From Verrucomicrobiota bacterium (lineage in GTDB: Bacteria > Auribacterota > JABMQX01 > JAFGEW01): 52,959 nucleotides of DNA. Position numbers and translations under genes: made by a program. The stretch is from NCBI GenBank assembly GCA_016931415.1, contig JAFGEW010000113.1, forward strand, positions 1-52,959, read 5' to 3'. Positions 42,488-50,184 of the stretch are shown one piece after another (position 1 is the first letter of the stretch; each line of letters starts with the position of its first letter). The notes beneath the pieces were generated by a model. That model was not told where the DNA came from. It saw only the letters and a list, made by a program, of their open reading frames with translations, and searched no databases.

Positions 42488-42818
42488 TGCCCGCGTGGTG
42501 GTTGTTTTCACGGGTTGCCTGGTCATTTCGCCCAGGTGCGGTTTATGGGATTCACGTCGAGACGCGCGTCACGCGGACGGTCTCGGAATCGGTCCCTGTT
42601 GCGTTCGGTTCCTGCGTCAGGTGGCACGGCGGGTGCAATACGTTGCGGCGTGGCGCGAACGCGACCCATCGAGGAGGAACAGATCGCCGTCGGGGACGAC
42701 GGCAACGTGGACCCGAAGGGTGGCCCGCCACGGACTTATAGCAACGCACGCGTCGTGTGACCTGCCTTCTCCGACACACGCAGGCGTGCCTGGGGCGGAT
42801 TGTATTCCCTCCCCTGCG
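42488..42818. other. 331-bp interval between two terminators, no supported gene
   Basis: Bounded by terminators at both ends on the plus strand. Reading frames here have no convincing start plus ribosome site; a GAGGAGG at 42669-42675 is followed by no ATG, GTG or TTG at a suitable distance. A small RNA or a decayed gene are both possible; nothing further can be supported. Confidence 0.3.
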
Positions 42819-42851
42819 GGCGCCGTTCAGGGTGAACGGCGCCTTTTTCTT
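42819..42851 (+). terminator. Strong intrinsic terminator
   Basis: Perfect 10-bp stem GGCGCCGTTC (42819-42828) with GAACGGCGCC (42834-42843), 5-nt loop AGGGT, then TTTTTCTT. It lies about 385 bp after the sigma operon, behind a separate terminator, so it implies an independent short transcript in 42488-42818. Confidence 0.85.
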
Positions 42852-42982
42852 GTCGAGATCTATCTTCCTCCAACCGCGTCGGCGCGCGGCGTGACCCGCG
42901 CGCCGGGTGCGACAGGAAACTGGTGACGCCGTTGCGCGCTCCATGCTAGGAGTGCTGATGGCGCTACGTGCCGGAGGCTGCC

Positions 42983-43996
42983 ATGGATGACGCCCGCGGA
43001 AACCAGATCGAATCGCTGACGCGCATTACGCGCGCGATCAGTGATGGCGTGCCGTTCGAGGAAGCGCTCCACGTCGTGGTCGAGGAAGCGCGCAAAGCGC
43101 TGCCGTTCGACGCGTTCGCCGTCGTGCTGCTCGACGAGGAGACCGAGCACCTCTTCATCAAGTTTGCGCGCCGCATCAGCGACGCATTTGTCAAGCGGTA
43201 CCGCCGGGCTATCGGCACCGGCGCGACGGCTCGCCTGCTCTTCGGCCTGCAGCTCTTTGTGATCGCCGAGGCCGACGCCCGCACGGCTGAGTGCGCCGAG
43301 TTCAAGCTCGAGAACGACTTTGCCTCGCTGCTTTGCGCGCCCATCGTTGTGGGCGGTGGCGGGATTGGCTACCTCCACTTCGAGCGCGCCTTGGGGAACC
43401 CGTTCACCGAGGACGAGCAGAACTTCGCCCGGCTACTGGCCGGACTATGCGCCGCCGCACGCGAGATGTGCCGGCTGCGCGAGCAGAACGAGCAGCTCAC
43501 GTACATTGACCCGGTGACGCAGGCGCTCAAGGGCAATGCGTTTTTGCGCGCGCTCCGGCGTGAGCTCGATCGGGCCGCAATGCTCTCGGCGCGTACGGGG
43601 ATCGGATTGCTCGACCTCGACAACTTCAGGCCATACTGCGAGATCCATGGTCTCAAGGCCGGCCGCCAACTGCTCGCCGACGTGACCGGACTCATCAAGA
43701 ATCACATCAAGGGCATCGACCTTGTCGGCCGGCTGGGGCTCGACGACCTGATCTTCACCGACTGCAACGTCGGCGACCGCGCCGAGGCCGAGCGGCTTTT
43801 TGAGGCGATCCGCCGCGACGTCGAAGCGCTCGGCCGCACCTGCGGCGAGCCGTGTCCGGTGGCGAGTATCGGCGGCGCCATCATCGAACCCGGCGAGGAC
43901 ATCGGCGACTTCACCCCCATCATGCTCCGGCTGCGCCACGCGCTCCACCGCGCCCGCGACAAGGGCGGCAACCAGGTGCTGTTCGTGGAACACTGA
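42983..43996 (+). CDS. GAF domain protein with degenerate GGDEF domain
   Basis: 337 residues; ATG 42983 follows GGAGG. Residues about 10-165 are a GAF sensor domain: ITRAISDGVPFEEALHVVVE, FDAFAVVLLDEETEHL, then LCAPIVVGGGGIGYLHFERA and FTEDEQNFARLLAGLCAAAR. Residues 180-335 are GGDEF-like: YIDPVTQALKGNAFLRALRR, GIGLLDLDNFRPYCEIHGLK, and IDLVGRLGLDDLIFTDCNVG, where the signature GGDEF reads GLDDL. A diguanylate cyclase should therefore be inactive; a c-di-GMP or GTP binding/regulatory role is an inference. No membrane helix or signal peptide. Confidence 0.8.
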   Translation: MDDARGNQIESLTRITRAISDGVPFEEALHVVVEEARKALPFDAFAVVLLDEETEHLFIKFARRISDAFVKRYRRAIGTGATARLLFGLQLFVIAEADARTAECAEFKLENDFASLLCAPIVVGGGGIGYLHFERALGNPFTEDEQNFARLLAGLCAAAREMCRLREQNEQLTYIDPVTQALKGNAFLRALRRELDRAAMLSARTGIGLLDLDNFRPYCEIHGLKAGRQLLADVTGLIKNHIKGIDLVGRLGLDDLIFTDCNVGDRAEAERLFEAIRRDVEALGRTCGEPCPVASIGGAIIEPGEDIGDFTPIMLRLRHALHRARDKGGNQVLFVEH

Positions 43997-44094
43997 GCAC
44001 ACGCGACATGTGTTGCCTTCGATCTTGACCGCTCGCGGGGCAACCCGTAGGGTCGAGAATCTCATCCGCCTGCGTGGACACCAGGATTCCGGCG

Positions 44095-45246
44095 ATGATC
44101 GGCATTACGAAACTTGTGTGCGGTACAGGCAGTTGGGGCGATCGCGTGCGCTACGAGGGTGCGCCACAGGACCCGCTCGATCGCCGGCCCGTGGTCGTCT
44201 GGACCATGACGCGGCGCTGCAACCTGAACTGCATCCACTGCTACTCGGACTCGCACGACCAGTTGTACCCCGGCGAGCTGGACGATGCCGCGGCGCGCAA
44301 GCTGATCGGCGATCTGGCCGGGTTCGGCTGCCCGGTGCTGTTGTTCAGCGGAGGTGAGCCGCTGCTGCACCCGAGACTGCTTGAGTACATCGAGCTGGCC
44401 AAGGCCAAGGGCCTGCGCCCGGTGGTGAGCACGAACGGCACGCTTATCGACGAGTCGACGGCGAAGCGGCTCGCCGAGTCGGGCGCCGGCTACGTCGGCA
44501 TCAGCCTCGACGGGGTCGAGGCGGTCAATGATCGGTTCCGCGGCAAGAAGGGCGCATTCAAGGCGGCGCTCAACGGCTTCCACGCCTGCCTCAAGCACGG
44601 CCAGAAGGTGGGCCTGCGTTTGACGCTCACGAAGCGCAACGTAGCCGACCTGGAGAAGATCTTCGACCTGATTGTGCGCGAGGGCATCGGCCGCGCCTGC
44701 TTCTACCACCTCGCCTACTCCGGCCGCGGCGCCAGGCTCCAAGACGTGGATGTGACACACGCCGAGTCGCGAGCTGCCGTCGAGATGATCATCGAGTGGG
44801 CACGCGCGCACCCGAACCTCGAGGTGCTCACGGTGGACAACCACGCCGATGCCGCGTTCCTCGTCATGAGGCTGCGTGCCGAGGGCCACCCAGGCGCCGA
44901 GGACGCCTATCGCCTGCTCCAACACAATGGCGGCAACCAGAGCGGCATCGCCATCGCCTGCATCGACAACGCCGGCAACGTCCATGCCGACCAGTTCCTC
45001 TGGGACTTCTCGTTCGGCAACGTGCGTGAGCGCCCGTTCGCCAGGATCTGGGCCGACACGGCTGATCCCGTGCTCGCCGGGCTGAAGAACCGTGCGCCGC
45101 TTATCAGGGGCCGCTGCGCACCGGCGAGTTGCCGTTGGTTCGACATCTGCAACGCCAACCTCCGCGCGCGCGCCTACGCCACCACAGGTGATGTCTGGGA
45201 AAGCGACCCCGCCTGCTACCTGACCGACGCCGAGATCGCCACGTAG
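44095..45246 (+). CDS. ahbC: Radical SAM enzyme AhbC-like (12,18-didecarboxysiroheme deacetylase)
   Basis: 383-residue radical SAM protein of the alternative (siroheme-dependent) heme pathway used by sulfate reducers, archaea and some uncultured bacteria, removing acetate side chains from 12,18-didecarboxysiroheme. The start MIGITKLVCGTGSWGDRVRY, then PVVVWTMTRRCNLNCIHCYS (CxxxCxxC), FSGGEPLLHPRL and a C-terminal auxiliary cluster region RGRCAPASCRWFDICNANLR, then GDVWESDPACYLTDAEI are the pattern I know from AhbC/NirJ2. The closely related nirJ (heme d1) and ahbD are harder to exclude. No other heme gene (ahbA, ahbB, ahbD) is adjacent. A compound hairpin follows the stop. Confidence 0.85.
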   Translation: MIGITKLVCGTGSWGDRVRYEGAPQDPLDRRPVVVWTMTRRCNLNCIHCYSDSHDQLYPGELDDAAARKLIGDLAGFGCPVLLFSGGEPLLHPRLLEYIELAKAKGLRPVVSTNGTLIDESTAKRLAESGAGYVGISLDGVEAVNDRFRGKKGAFKAALNGFHACLKHGQKVGLRLTLTKRNVADLEKIFDLIVREGIGRACFYHLAYSGRGARLQDVDVTHAESRAAVEMIIEWARAHPNLEVLTVDNHADAAFLVMRLRAEGHPGAEDAYRLLQHNGGNQSGIAIACIDNAGNVHADQFLWDFSFGNVRERPFARIWADTADPVLAGLKNRAPLIRGRCAPASCRWFDICNANLRARAYATTGDVWESDPACYLTDAEIAT

Positions 45247-45293
45247 GCCCCCTGGCCGCAGCCGTGCCGTTCCGGCTCAGGCCGGATGGGGCC
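45246..45293 (+). other. Compound hairpin directly after ahbC
   Basis: Three nested helices around a 10-nt loop: GGCCCC (45246-45251)/GGGGCC (45288-45293), GGCC (45254-45257)/GGCC (45280-45283) and AGCC (45260-45263)/GGCT (45274-45277), with 2-4 nt bulges. It begins at the stop codon. No immediate T tract; a weaker CCAC-TTGCC-GTGG-TTTTT follows near 45340-45357 and may be the actual terminator. Confidence 0.5.
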
Positions 45294-45358
45294 GGATCTG
45301 CACAGATGTCCGCATACATGCAAGACAGCGGACAAGAGCCACTTGCCGTGGTTTTTGC

Positions 45359-45388
45359 TTGACAACGGGGCGCCGGGTGATGTATTCT
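45359..45388 (+). promoter_or_regulatory. Sigma70-type promoter before the candidate ncRNA
   Basis: Perfect -35 TTGACA (45359-45364), 18-bp spacer and -10 TATTCT (45383-45388), predicting a start near 45395. No open frame with a ribosome site follows; the next plus-strand landmark is the terminator at 45858. Confidence 0.6.
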
Positions 45389-45394
45389 TCGCCA

Positions 45395-45893
45395 TGTATT
45401 CTCCCCGATCTGTGTGTCGGGGATATGGGGATTCTGCAGTCGCTATGGCCGGCAGGGTGTGTCTGAGCCGGATCTTAATAGATGGATCTTCAAGGGGGAG
45501 TTCTGAGCTGGTCGCAGTCCCAAGCTCCTGGCGGTGACGCATTATTAACATCTCCCTTGCGTCAACAAGCGCCGCTGTCCGGAGTAAGGGAACGGACCGA
45601 GAGAGGGGGATTCGGTATCGCGGCTTCGTGCAGGCGGATGCTTCCGGGTTGCCTTGCTTACGTTCAGTAAGCCGCTTACCCCCGGTAAGCGCCTTGCTCA
45701 CGGTCAGAGTCTTGTCCGTGCGGTAAGGGTGTTCTCCCGTGTCAGGAAAAACGGCAGCTCGAGGCACGCCCCCCGGGGGCGAGTTGATTCCTGCTCAAAG
45801 CACGGGCGCGTACTCATGAAGTAGTAGGCTAGTACGGACTTTTCCCTGAGCTCCCTCGCGGCGGCGGTCTCCCGGGAACGCCGCCGCTTTTTT
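45395..45893 (+). ncRNA. Candidate structured non-coding RNA of about 500 nt
   Basis: The interval between a good promoter and an intrinsic terminator contains no convincing coding frame but several perfect helices in transcript order: CCCCGA...TCGGGG (45403-45422), GAGCT...AGCTC (about 45506-45528), TGACGCA...TGCGTCA (45535-45564) flanked by GGCGG/CGCCGC, GTCCG...CGGAC (about 45576-45596), and two stacked hairpins GCTTAC-GTTCA-GTAAGC (45656-45672) and CGCTTACC-CCC-GGTAAGCG (45673-45691). It does not resemble tmRNA, RNase P RNA, SRP RNA or 6S RNA in the motifs I know. A riboswitch is unlikely, since no gene follows in the same direction (the next gene is convergent). Confidence 0.45.
45858..45893 (+). 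terminator. Intrinsic terminator of the candidate ncRNA
   Basis: Perfect 9-bp GC stem GCGGCGGCG (45858-45866) with CGCCGCCGC (45879-45887), 12-nt loop, and six T residues (45888-45893). Orientation is plus only, since the minus strand lacks a T run after the stem. Confidence 0.85.
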
Positions 45894-46234
45894 GCGTCTG
45901 CAGAAAAACGATCGGCCTGCTCCCGCCATGTCTCGCTGGGGTGGCGCCGGCGACCAGGACAACGGGAACCGCTCCGTCGCTCGGAACCGAACTCGACAGG
46001 TCTGACCCGTTCCTGGCGCGGCGCCGGAGGCTCGTGGGAATCGTCCCCGGGACGAGAGATGGCGCTCAGGATCCTGGAGGTGCGGGGGCGCGCCTGGGCC
46101 GTCCGCCAAGCGATGGAGATGCGCGCCGACAGCGGCTTTTTCAATCCTTGACCAGAGTCAGGCCGATAGCGCCGGTTGGCGAGTCCCGGCGCCGATGCGC
46201 CTCAGAGAAGGATCTCGCCTGGTCAGCTTGCGGG
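45894..46234. other. 341-bp interval without a supported gene
   Basis: Lies between the terminator and the end of the convergent pseudopilin gene. Minus-strand frames run through it and the ncRNA region, but they are arginine/proline/serine rich with no recognisable domain or ribosome site. Nothing else is seen. Confidence 0.4.
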
Positions 46235-46813
46235 TTAGTTGCGCAGGGCCACGGACTTGGTCAGGTGGATGAAGGCCTGGCGGTCGGTGCCGGGCAGGTC
46301 AGCGACAAGCTTGATCGTGATGTCCACCCGCGCGTCGGTCCGTGCGAACCGGAGCGACTCGATGTGTCCTTGGCCGGAGCTGAGACGTTGCACGTCAGCA
46401 ATGGTCGTGTCTGGCTTGAAGTACACCTCGCCGTCGTAGAGGTAGATGAGGGAGCTGACGTCGTCGGTGCGCGTCTTGGTCGGCGTCGAGTTGCGGTCAA
46501 CCTCGAACCAGATCGAACTGCCGTCCGCGCCGACGACGGCCGTGTCGCTGTTGCCCTCGCGCAGACCGCCCTTGCCGTAGACGCCGCGCATAATGCGCTC
46601 GAGGATGACACCGCCCTCGCGCTCGAGCGCCATGTTCTGGGCGCCCTCGGCGCGCATGCGCAGTCCGCCGATGAACACGGCGCTCACGGCGGTCATCACC
46701 ATCGCGAAGATCGCGATGGCTATCAGCAGCTCAACGAGGGTGAAGCCTCGATTCGACAGGGAGCTGCGGGATACCTGGCGCGGAGTCCGTCTGCATTGTG
46801 TCGGCAAGGCCAT
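46235..46813 (-). CDS. Type IV pilin-like protein, PilW/GspJ type
   Basis: 192-residue minor pseudopilin. A 22-residue basic leader ends in the prepilin peptidase site RG/FTLVELLIAIAIFAMVM, with the conserved Glu5 and hydrophobic helix. The rest is a globular beta-rich domain (SSIWFEVDRNSTPTKTRTDD, SLIYLYDGEVYFKPD). Start at 46813 follows AAGGAGG. It is the last gene of a three-gene minus-strand cluster, separated from the PilV-like gene by 14 bp. Such minor pilins prime assembly of type IV pili or type II secretion pseudopili in the inner membrane. Confidence 0.85.
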   Translation of the reverse strand: MALPTQCRRTPRQVSRSSLSNRGFTLVELLIAIAIFAMVMTAVSAVFIGGLRMRAEGAQNMALEREGGVILERIMRGVYGKGGLREGNSDTAVVGADGSSIWFEVDRNSTPTKTRTDDVSSLIYLYDGEVYFKPDTTIADVQRLSSGQGHIESLRFARTDARVDITIKLVADLPGTDRQAFIHLTKSVALRN

Positions 46814-46827
46814 GGTCGTCGCCTCCT

Positions 46828-47241
46828 TTACGGGCTGAGCCGGGCAATCTGGGTGTTCAGCGTGATCTGCCGCGTCTTCGTTCCGCCCAGATACCGCTCG
46901 GTCCAGCCGACCGTCACCGCAATCTCGTAGACGCCGTCGTCATCGGTGTCCGACACCGTCGTGGTGCGGGTACAGGCAATCGCGGCGGACTGGTCTTCGG
47001 AGTAGTCGAGACTGAGGTTCTCAGTAACGCTATTGCCCATAAGGGACGCCAGCTCAGCTTGCGTCCTGGACTGAATCGCTTCGACGCCGGCCTCGCACAG
47101 GTCAACGCCTTGGGCCGTGTGCCGGGCGCTGTTGACGTTGAACGAGCCGTGCAGGAACGAGAACCACAGCGCCGTCAGCAGGAAAGCGGCCAACAGCATG
47201 GCAATGAGGACCTCGATCAGCGTAAAGCCGCGTTGGTTCAT
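46828..47241 (-). CDS. Type IV pilin-like protein, PilV/GspI type
   Basis: 137-residue prepilin with a very short leader, MNQRG/FTLIEVLIAMLLAAF, including Glu5. The globular part carries NSVTENLSLDYSEDQSAA and VSDTDDDGVYEIAVTVGW; the DTDDDGVYE stretch looks like a metal-binding loop. Its ATG overlaps the stop of the PilX-like gene by 4 bp, so they are translationally coupled. GGGAG precedes the start. Confidence 0.85.
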   Translation of the reverse strand: MNQRGFTLIEVLIAMLLAAFLLTALWFSFLHGSFNVNSARHTAQGVDLCEAGVEAIQSRTQAELASLMGNSVTENLSLDYSEDQSAAIACTRTTTVSDTDDDGVYEIAVTVGWTERYLGGTKTRQITLNTQIARLSP

Positions 47242-48842
47242 TCTGTCGCTCCCAAATCAACTTCACGGAAACAGTCGCGCCTCAGGCTGAAGACATTGAA
47301 ACTGCCAAACATGCCCTGCGGCAGGTGGTAGAGCACCGACGGCACCTGGAAGATGTTCGGCACGTTCGTGCCCATGTCGAAGTAGTCGGAGAAAAACGTC
47401 CCGGTCACGATCGTTTGCTTCGTCGAAGTGATCTGCGTCTCGGCATAGAAGATGCCCTGCACGTAGAGCTGGGCACGGTCAAACAGAATCGTGTTCGGCG
47501 TCATGACGCCAAGGATCGACATCGTCGGAAACATTTCGCCTGCGCGAACGATCAGGTCATTCTCGACTGTCACGTTTCCCGTGGCCAGCACGCATGCCGA
47601 GCCTTGGTAGTACATCATGCCGGAGTTGTCCTTGCCGATGCCAAGGTCGCCCTCGATAACGATGACGCCGCTGACCGTGAGATTGCCGTTGCCGTCGGCG
47701 GAAATGGAGCCGTACTCGTTGCTGTACGAGAAGCTCGAGCTCCGGGTAATGTCGGCGAGCTGGGCGAGTGCGGCCGGATCGGAGATGACAAGTCCGTGGT
47801 CCCGCAGGTAATCGGTATACGAGTCATAGCCCTCGTACGGATCGGAGAGCTTCGGGAAGCCGTCGAAGGTGTCGACAGGCAAGTCGTACGGCTCGTCGGT
47901 GCCGTTATCCGAGTAGACGGCGCTGGCGCCCTTGTTGCCGGTCCAGCCATCGGTGACGTAGGTGCCGTCAACGCGCATCTTGGCTTCGCCGATCTGCGCA
48001 TCGTAGACGATCTCGGTCGTGCCGTCCTCACCGATGTCGGCACTGCCGCTGATCGAGACCTGGCCATAGCGGACACGCACTTCGGTGTCAAGCGTCTCGA
48101 AGAGACGGCCATCCACCATCTCGGCGATCATCGGGATTCTCGATGCGAGCGTCAACGGCAGCCCAATGTAGTTGTTGCCGATATAGGCGCTGCCCGACAT
48201 CTCCATCACCGTGCCATGAAAGGTATCTTCTCCGAGGATGTGCACCGAGCCTCGGATGTCCACGCAGCCGTTGATCGTCCGACCGGCAGCTCCCGCTCCG
48301 GCAAAAATCGCGTTGTTCCACGGGTTGAGATTCTTAATGCGGTACTTGGAGAGCACCGCGCGTGTCTTCCCCCGAACCGTGCCCGTCGAGCGCACCCAGA
48401 TCGCATCGTCGAGGCCGGCGATGTTGGCCATCTCGATCGTGTAGGTGCCGTCGGCGAAGCTGACGGGCCCGGCAAGTACGCGGAAGGTGGGGTAGTAGGT
48501 CACGCCGTCCTCGGCCAAGTAGCCGCCGTCGTACGAGTCGAGATAGAACCGGCCGTCGCGCCACGAGGGCTCGTACCCCTGAGGCGTGTTGATCATGTCT
48601 TCGTAGAGCAGCCGCGCGCCCGTCTCGAGCCCCGCCTCGGCGACATGGAACGCCGCAATCGAGTCGCTGTTCGAGTTGACGATGATGTGCTCGGTCAACG
48701 TCATACCCATGAACGCCGCCACCATGACGGCGCTCACGAGGGCTAGGATAATCACGACCGCGAGTGCGGAGCCGTCCTGGCTGTCGGGAAGTCCAGGCAA
48801 CGGGCCTGCGCGGCGGGTAAGAGCTTTTGTGTTCGCGTTCAT
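47238..48842 (-). CDS. PilX-type pilus assembly protein with large beta-rich domain
   Basis: 534-residue protein. A basic leader ends with DGSALAVVIILALVSAVMVA, the hydrophobic segment of PilX N-terminal family proteins, which use GSAL/GxAL and a downstream Glu (TLTEHI) in place of the GFTLxE pilin site. After EAGLETGARLLYEDM come about 400 residues of beta-rich sequence with short glycine-rich repeats (SGSAYIGNNYIGLP, VSGVIVIEGDLGIGKDNSG, ACVLATGNVTVENDLIVRAG) resembling a beta-helix. Ordinary PilX is under 250 residues, so this is greatly enlarged. It heads the three-gene pilin cluster. Adhesion or priming is inference. Confidence 0.75.
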   Translation of the reverse strand: MNANTKALTRRAGPLPGLPDSQDGSALAVVIILALVSAVMVAAFMGMTLTEHIIVNSNSDSIAAFHVAEAGLETGARLLYEDMINTPQGYEPSWRDGRFYLDSYDGGYLAEDGVTYYPTFRVLAGPVSFADGTYTIEMANIAGLDDAIWVRSTGTVRGKTRAVLSKYRIKNLNPWNNAIFAGAGAAGRTINGCVDIRGSVHILGEDTFHGTVMEMSGSAYIGNNYIGLPLTLASRIPMIAEMVDGRLFETLDTEVRVRYGQVSISGSADIGEDGTTEIVYDAQIGEAKMRVDGTYVTDGWTGNKGASAVYSDNGTDEPYDLPVDTFDGFPKLSDPYEGYDSYTDYLRDHGLVISDPAALAQLADITRSSSFSYSNEYGSISADGNGNLTVSGVIVIEGDLGIGKDNSGMMYYQGSACVLATGNVTVENDLIVRAGEMFPTMSILGVMTPNTILFDRAQLYVQGIFYAETQITSTKQTIVTGTFFSDYFDMGTNVPNIFQVPSVLYHLPQGMFGSFNVFSLRRDCFREVDLGATE

Positions 48843-49137
48843 CGTCGGCCCCTGCCTTTGCTTGGGTCCTCTTCTGTTCTGCGAGCTGGCTCAGTGAATT
48901 GAGTACAGCTCAGGCGCCTCGTGCCGGACGAGCAGATCGGCTACCTTGCGCGCTATCCATGTCCTGGCGCCGTGAAGACACGTCCATCCCCCCTGGAAGC
49001 AGGTATCGGAGAAAAGCACCGGGAACTTTAGCGCGGTCTTCGCGCAAGAACGGGGCTTCTGAATCAGGAAGCTCGAACAGAACGCGTGCGGCCGGATGCC
49101 GCACGCGGCGGCGCCTACGCTGAGCGTTGGCCTGCCC

Positions 49138-50154
49138 TCAGGTGCTCGTCTGCCTCCTGGCCGGCTTGTAGCCGGCGATGATGCCCGCTCCGTTGGCCAG
49201 CGCGACCTTGAGGCGGCGAACCTTGCGCAGGCCGAGGCGCCTGAACCAGTCCTTGACCTCGTTCGACGTGTAGGTGCGCCCGCCGTCGGTGTGCACGAGC
49301 ATGTTGAGCGCAAACACGGCGGGCCAGACCGGCTTTGTGCGTGTCGTATCGAGGAGGAAGTCCTGCAGGTAGAGCATGCCACCGGGCTCGAGCGACCGGA
49401 TGACTTTGCGCAGCATGGCGAGGTTGGCGTGAGCGCCGAACGAGTGGATCAGGTTGGAGACCCACGCCACGTCGTAGCGTGTCGGGATGCGCGGCTCGGC
49501 CGCGACATCGCACGCGAGGAAGTCGAAGCGTTCTTCGAGGCCGTAGCTGGCCACGACCTCGCGCGTGATCGGCAGCACCTCCTTGCGATCGACGACGGTA
49601 GCGCGCAGCGCGGGGTGCGCACGGCAGAACATGATCGCGTATGTGCCCGGGCCGCCGCCGATGTCGGCGAGGTGTGTCCGGCCTTTGAGGTCGAGGGCGC
49701 GGGCGATCCGCTCGCCCTTGGCACGGCCACCGCTGTGCATGGCCAGAATGAAGGCGCGCAGTTGCTCGGGCGCGCGATTGCGCAGGCGCTCGTGCCGGAC
49801 GGGGGCGTTCGTGCGCACCGCCTCCTCAAGCCGGCCCCACGAGTTCCACATGTAGGCGCCGTGGGCGACATTGGCGGCGATGCAGTCCTCGCTCGACGCG
49901 ACAAGGTAGCGGGCCGTCTCGCGTGTGTTGGCGTAGGTTTGGCCGCGCTTGGCGAGCAGGTCAATGCCGACAAGCGCGTTGAGCAGGAGTTCGAGCGAGC
50001 GCGCCCTCGCACCGAGTCGGCGGGCCAACTGCGCCGCCGTACACGGGCCGCCGGCGAGCGCATCGAACACGCCCATGAGCACGCCCGTCTGCAGTACGCG
50101 CGTCTGCCAGAACGAGGCCATCTGGAAGATCCGGTCCGGCCCGCTTTTCTTCAT
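49138..50154 (-). CDS. SAM-dependent O-methyltransferase with winged-helix N-terminus
   Basis: 338 residues. The first 100 are the dimerisation/winged-helix domain of the plant-COMT/acetylserotonin O-methyltransferase clan (MASFWQTRVLQTGVLMGVFDALAGGP and onward, ARSLELLLNALVGIDLL). The Rossmann domain has the SAM motif LADIGGGPGTYAIMFCRAHP, acidic VVDRKEVL and ACDVAAEPRIP, and NLIHSFGAHAN, where the usual catalytic His (LHdW) is at or near His in LIHSF. Substrates of this clan are small phenolics, polyketides or quinone intermediates; none can be assigned. Downstream to 48843 is a 295-bp gap with no supported gene. Confidence 0.82.
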   Translation of the reverse strand: MKKSGPDRIFQMASFWQTRVLQTGVLMGVFDALAGGPCTAAQLARRLGARARSLELLLNALVGIDLLAKRGQTYANTRETARYLVASSEDCIAANVAHGAYMWNSWGRLEEAVRTNAPVRHERLRNRAPEQLRAFILAMHSGGRAKGERIARALDLKGRTHLADIGGGPGTYAIMFCRAHPALRATVVDRKEVLPITREVVASYGLEERFDFLACDVAAEPRIPTRYDVAWVSNLIHSFGAHANLAMLRKVIRSLEPGGMLYLQDFLLDTTRTKPVWPAVFALNMLVHTDGGRTYTSNEVKDWFRRLGLRKVRRLKVALANGAGIIAGYKPARRQTST

Positions 50155-50184
50155 GCCCTTCCGTGTTCTCCGTGCCTTCTGCGC

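Noticed and set aside
42650-42760. Possible small protein ending PRTYSNARVV between the two terminators
   Set aside because: A GTG start is possible but its position is upstream of the only ribosome-site-like sequence, and no family is recognised.
45482-45670. 62-residue plus-strand frame inside the candidate ncRNA
   Set aside because: No ribosome site and no recognisable domain; it crosses several of the perfect hairpins.
45704-46144. 146-residue minus-strand frame over the end of the candidate ncRNA
   Set aside because: Runs through the intrinsic terminator stem, is low-complexity R/S/P rich and lacks a ribosome site.
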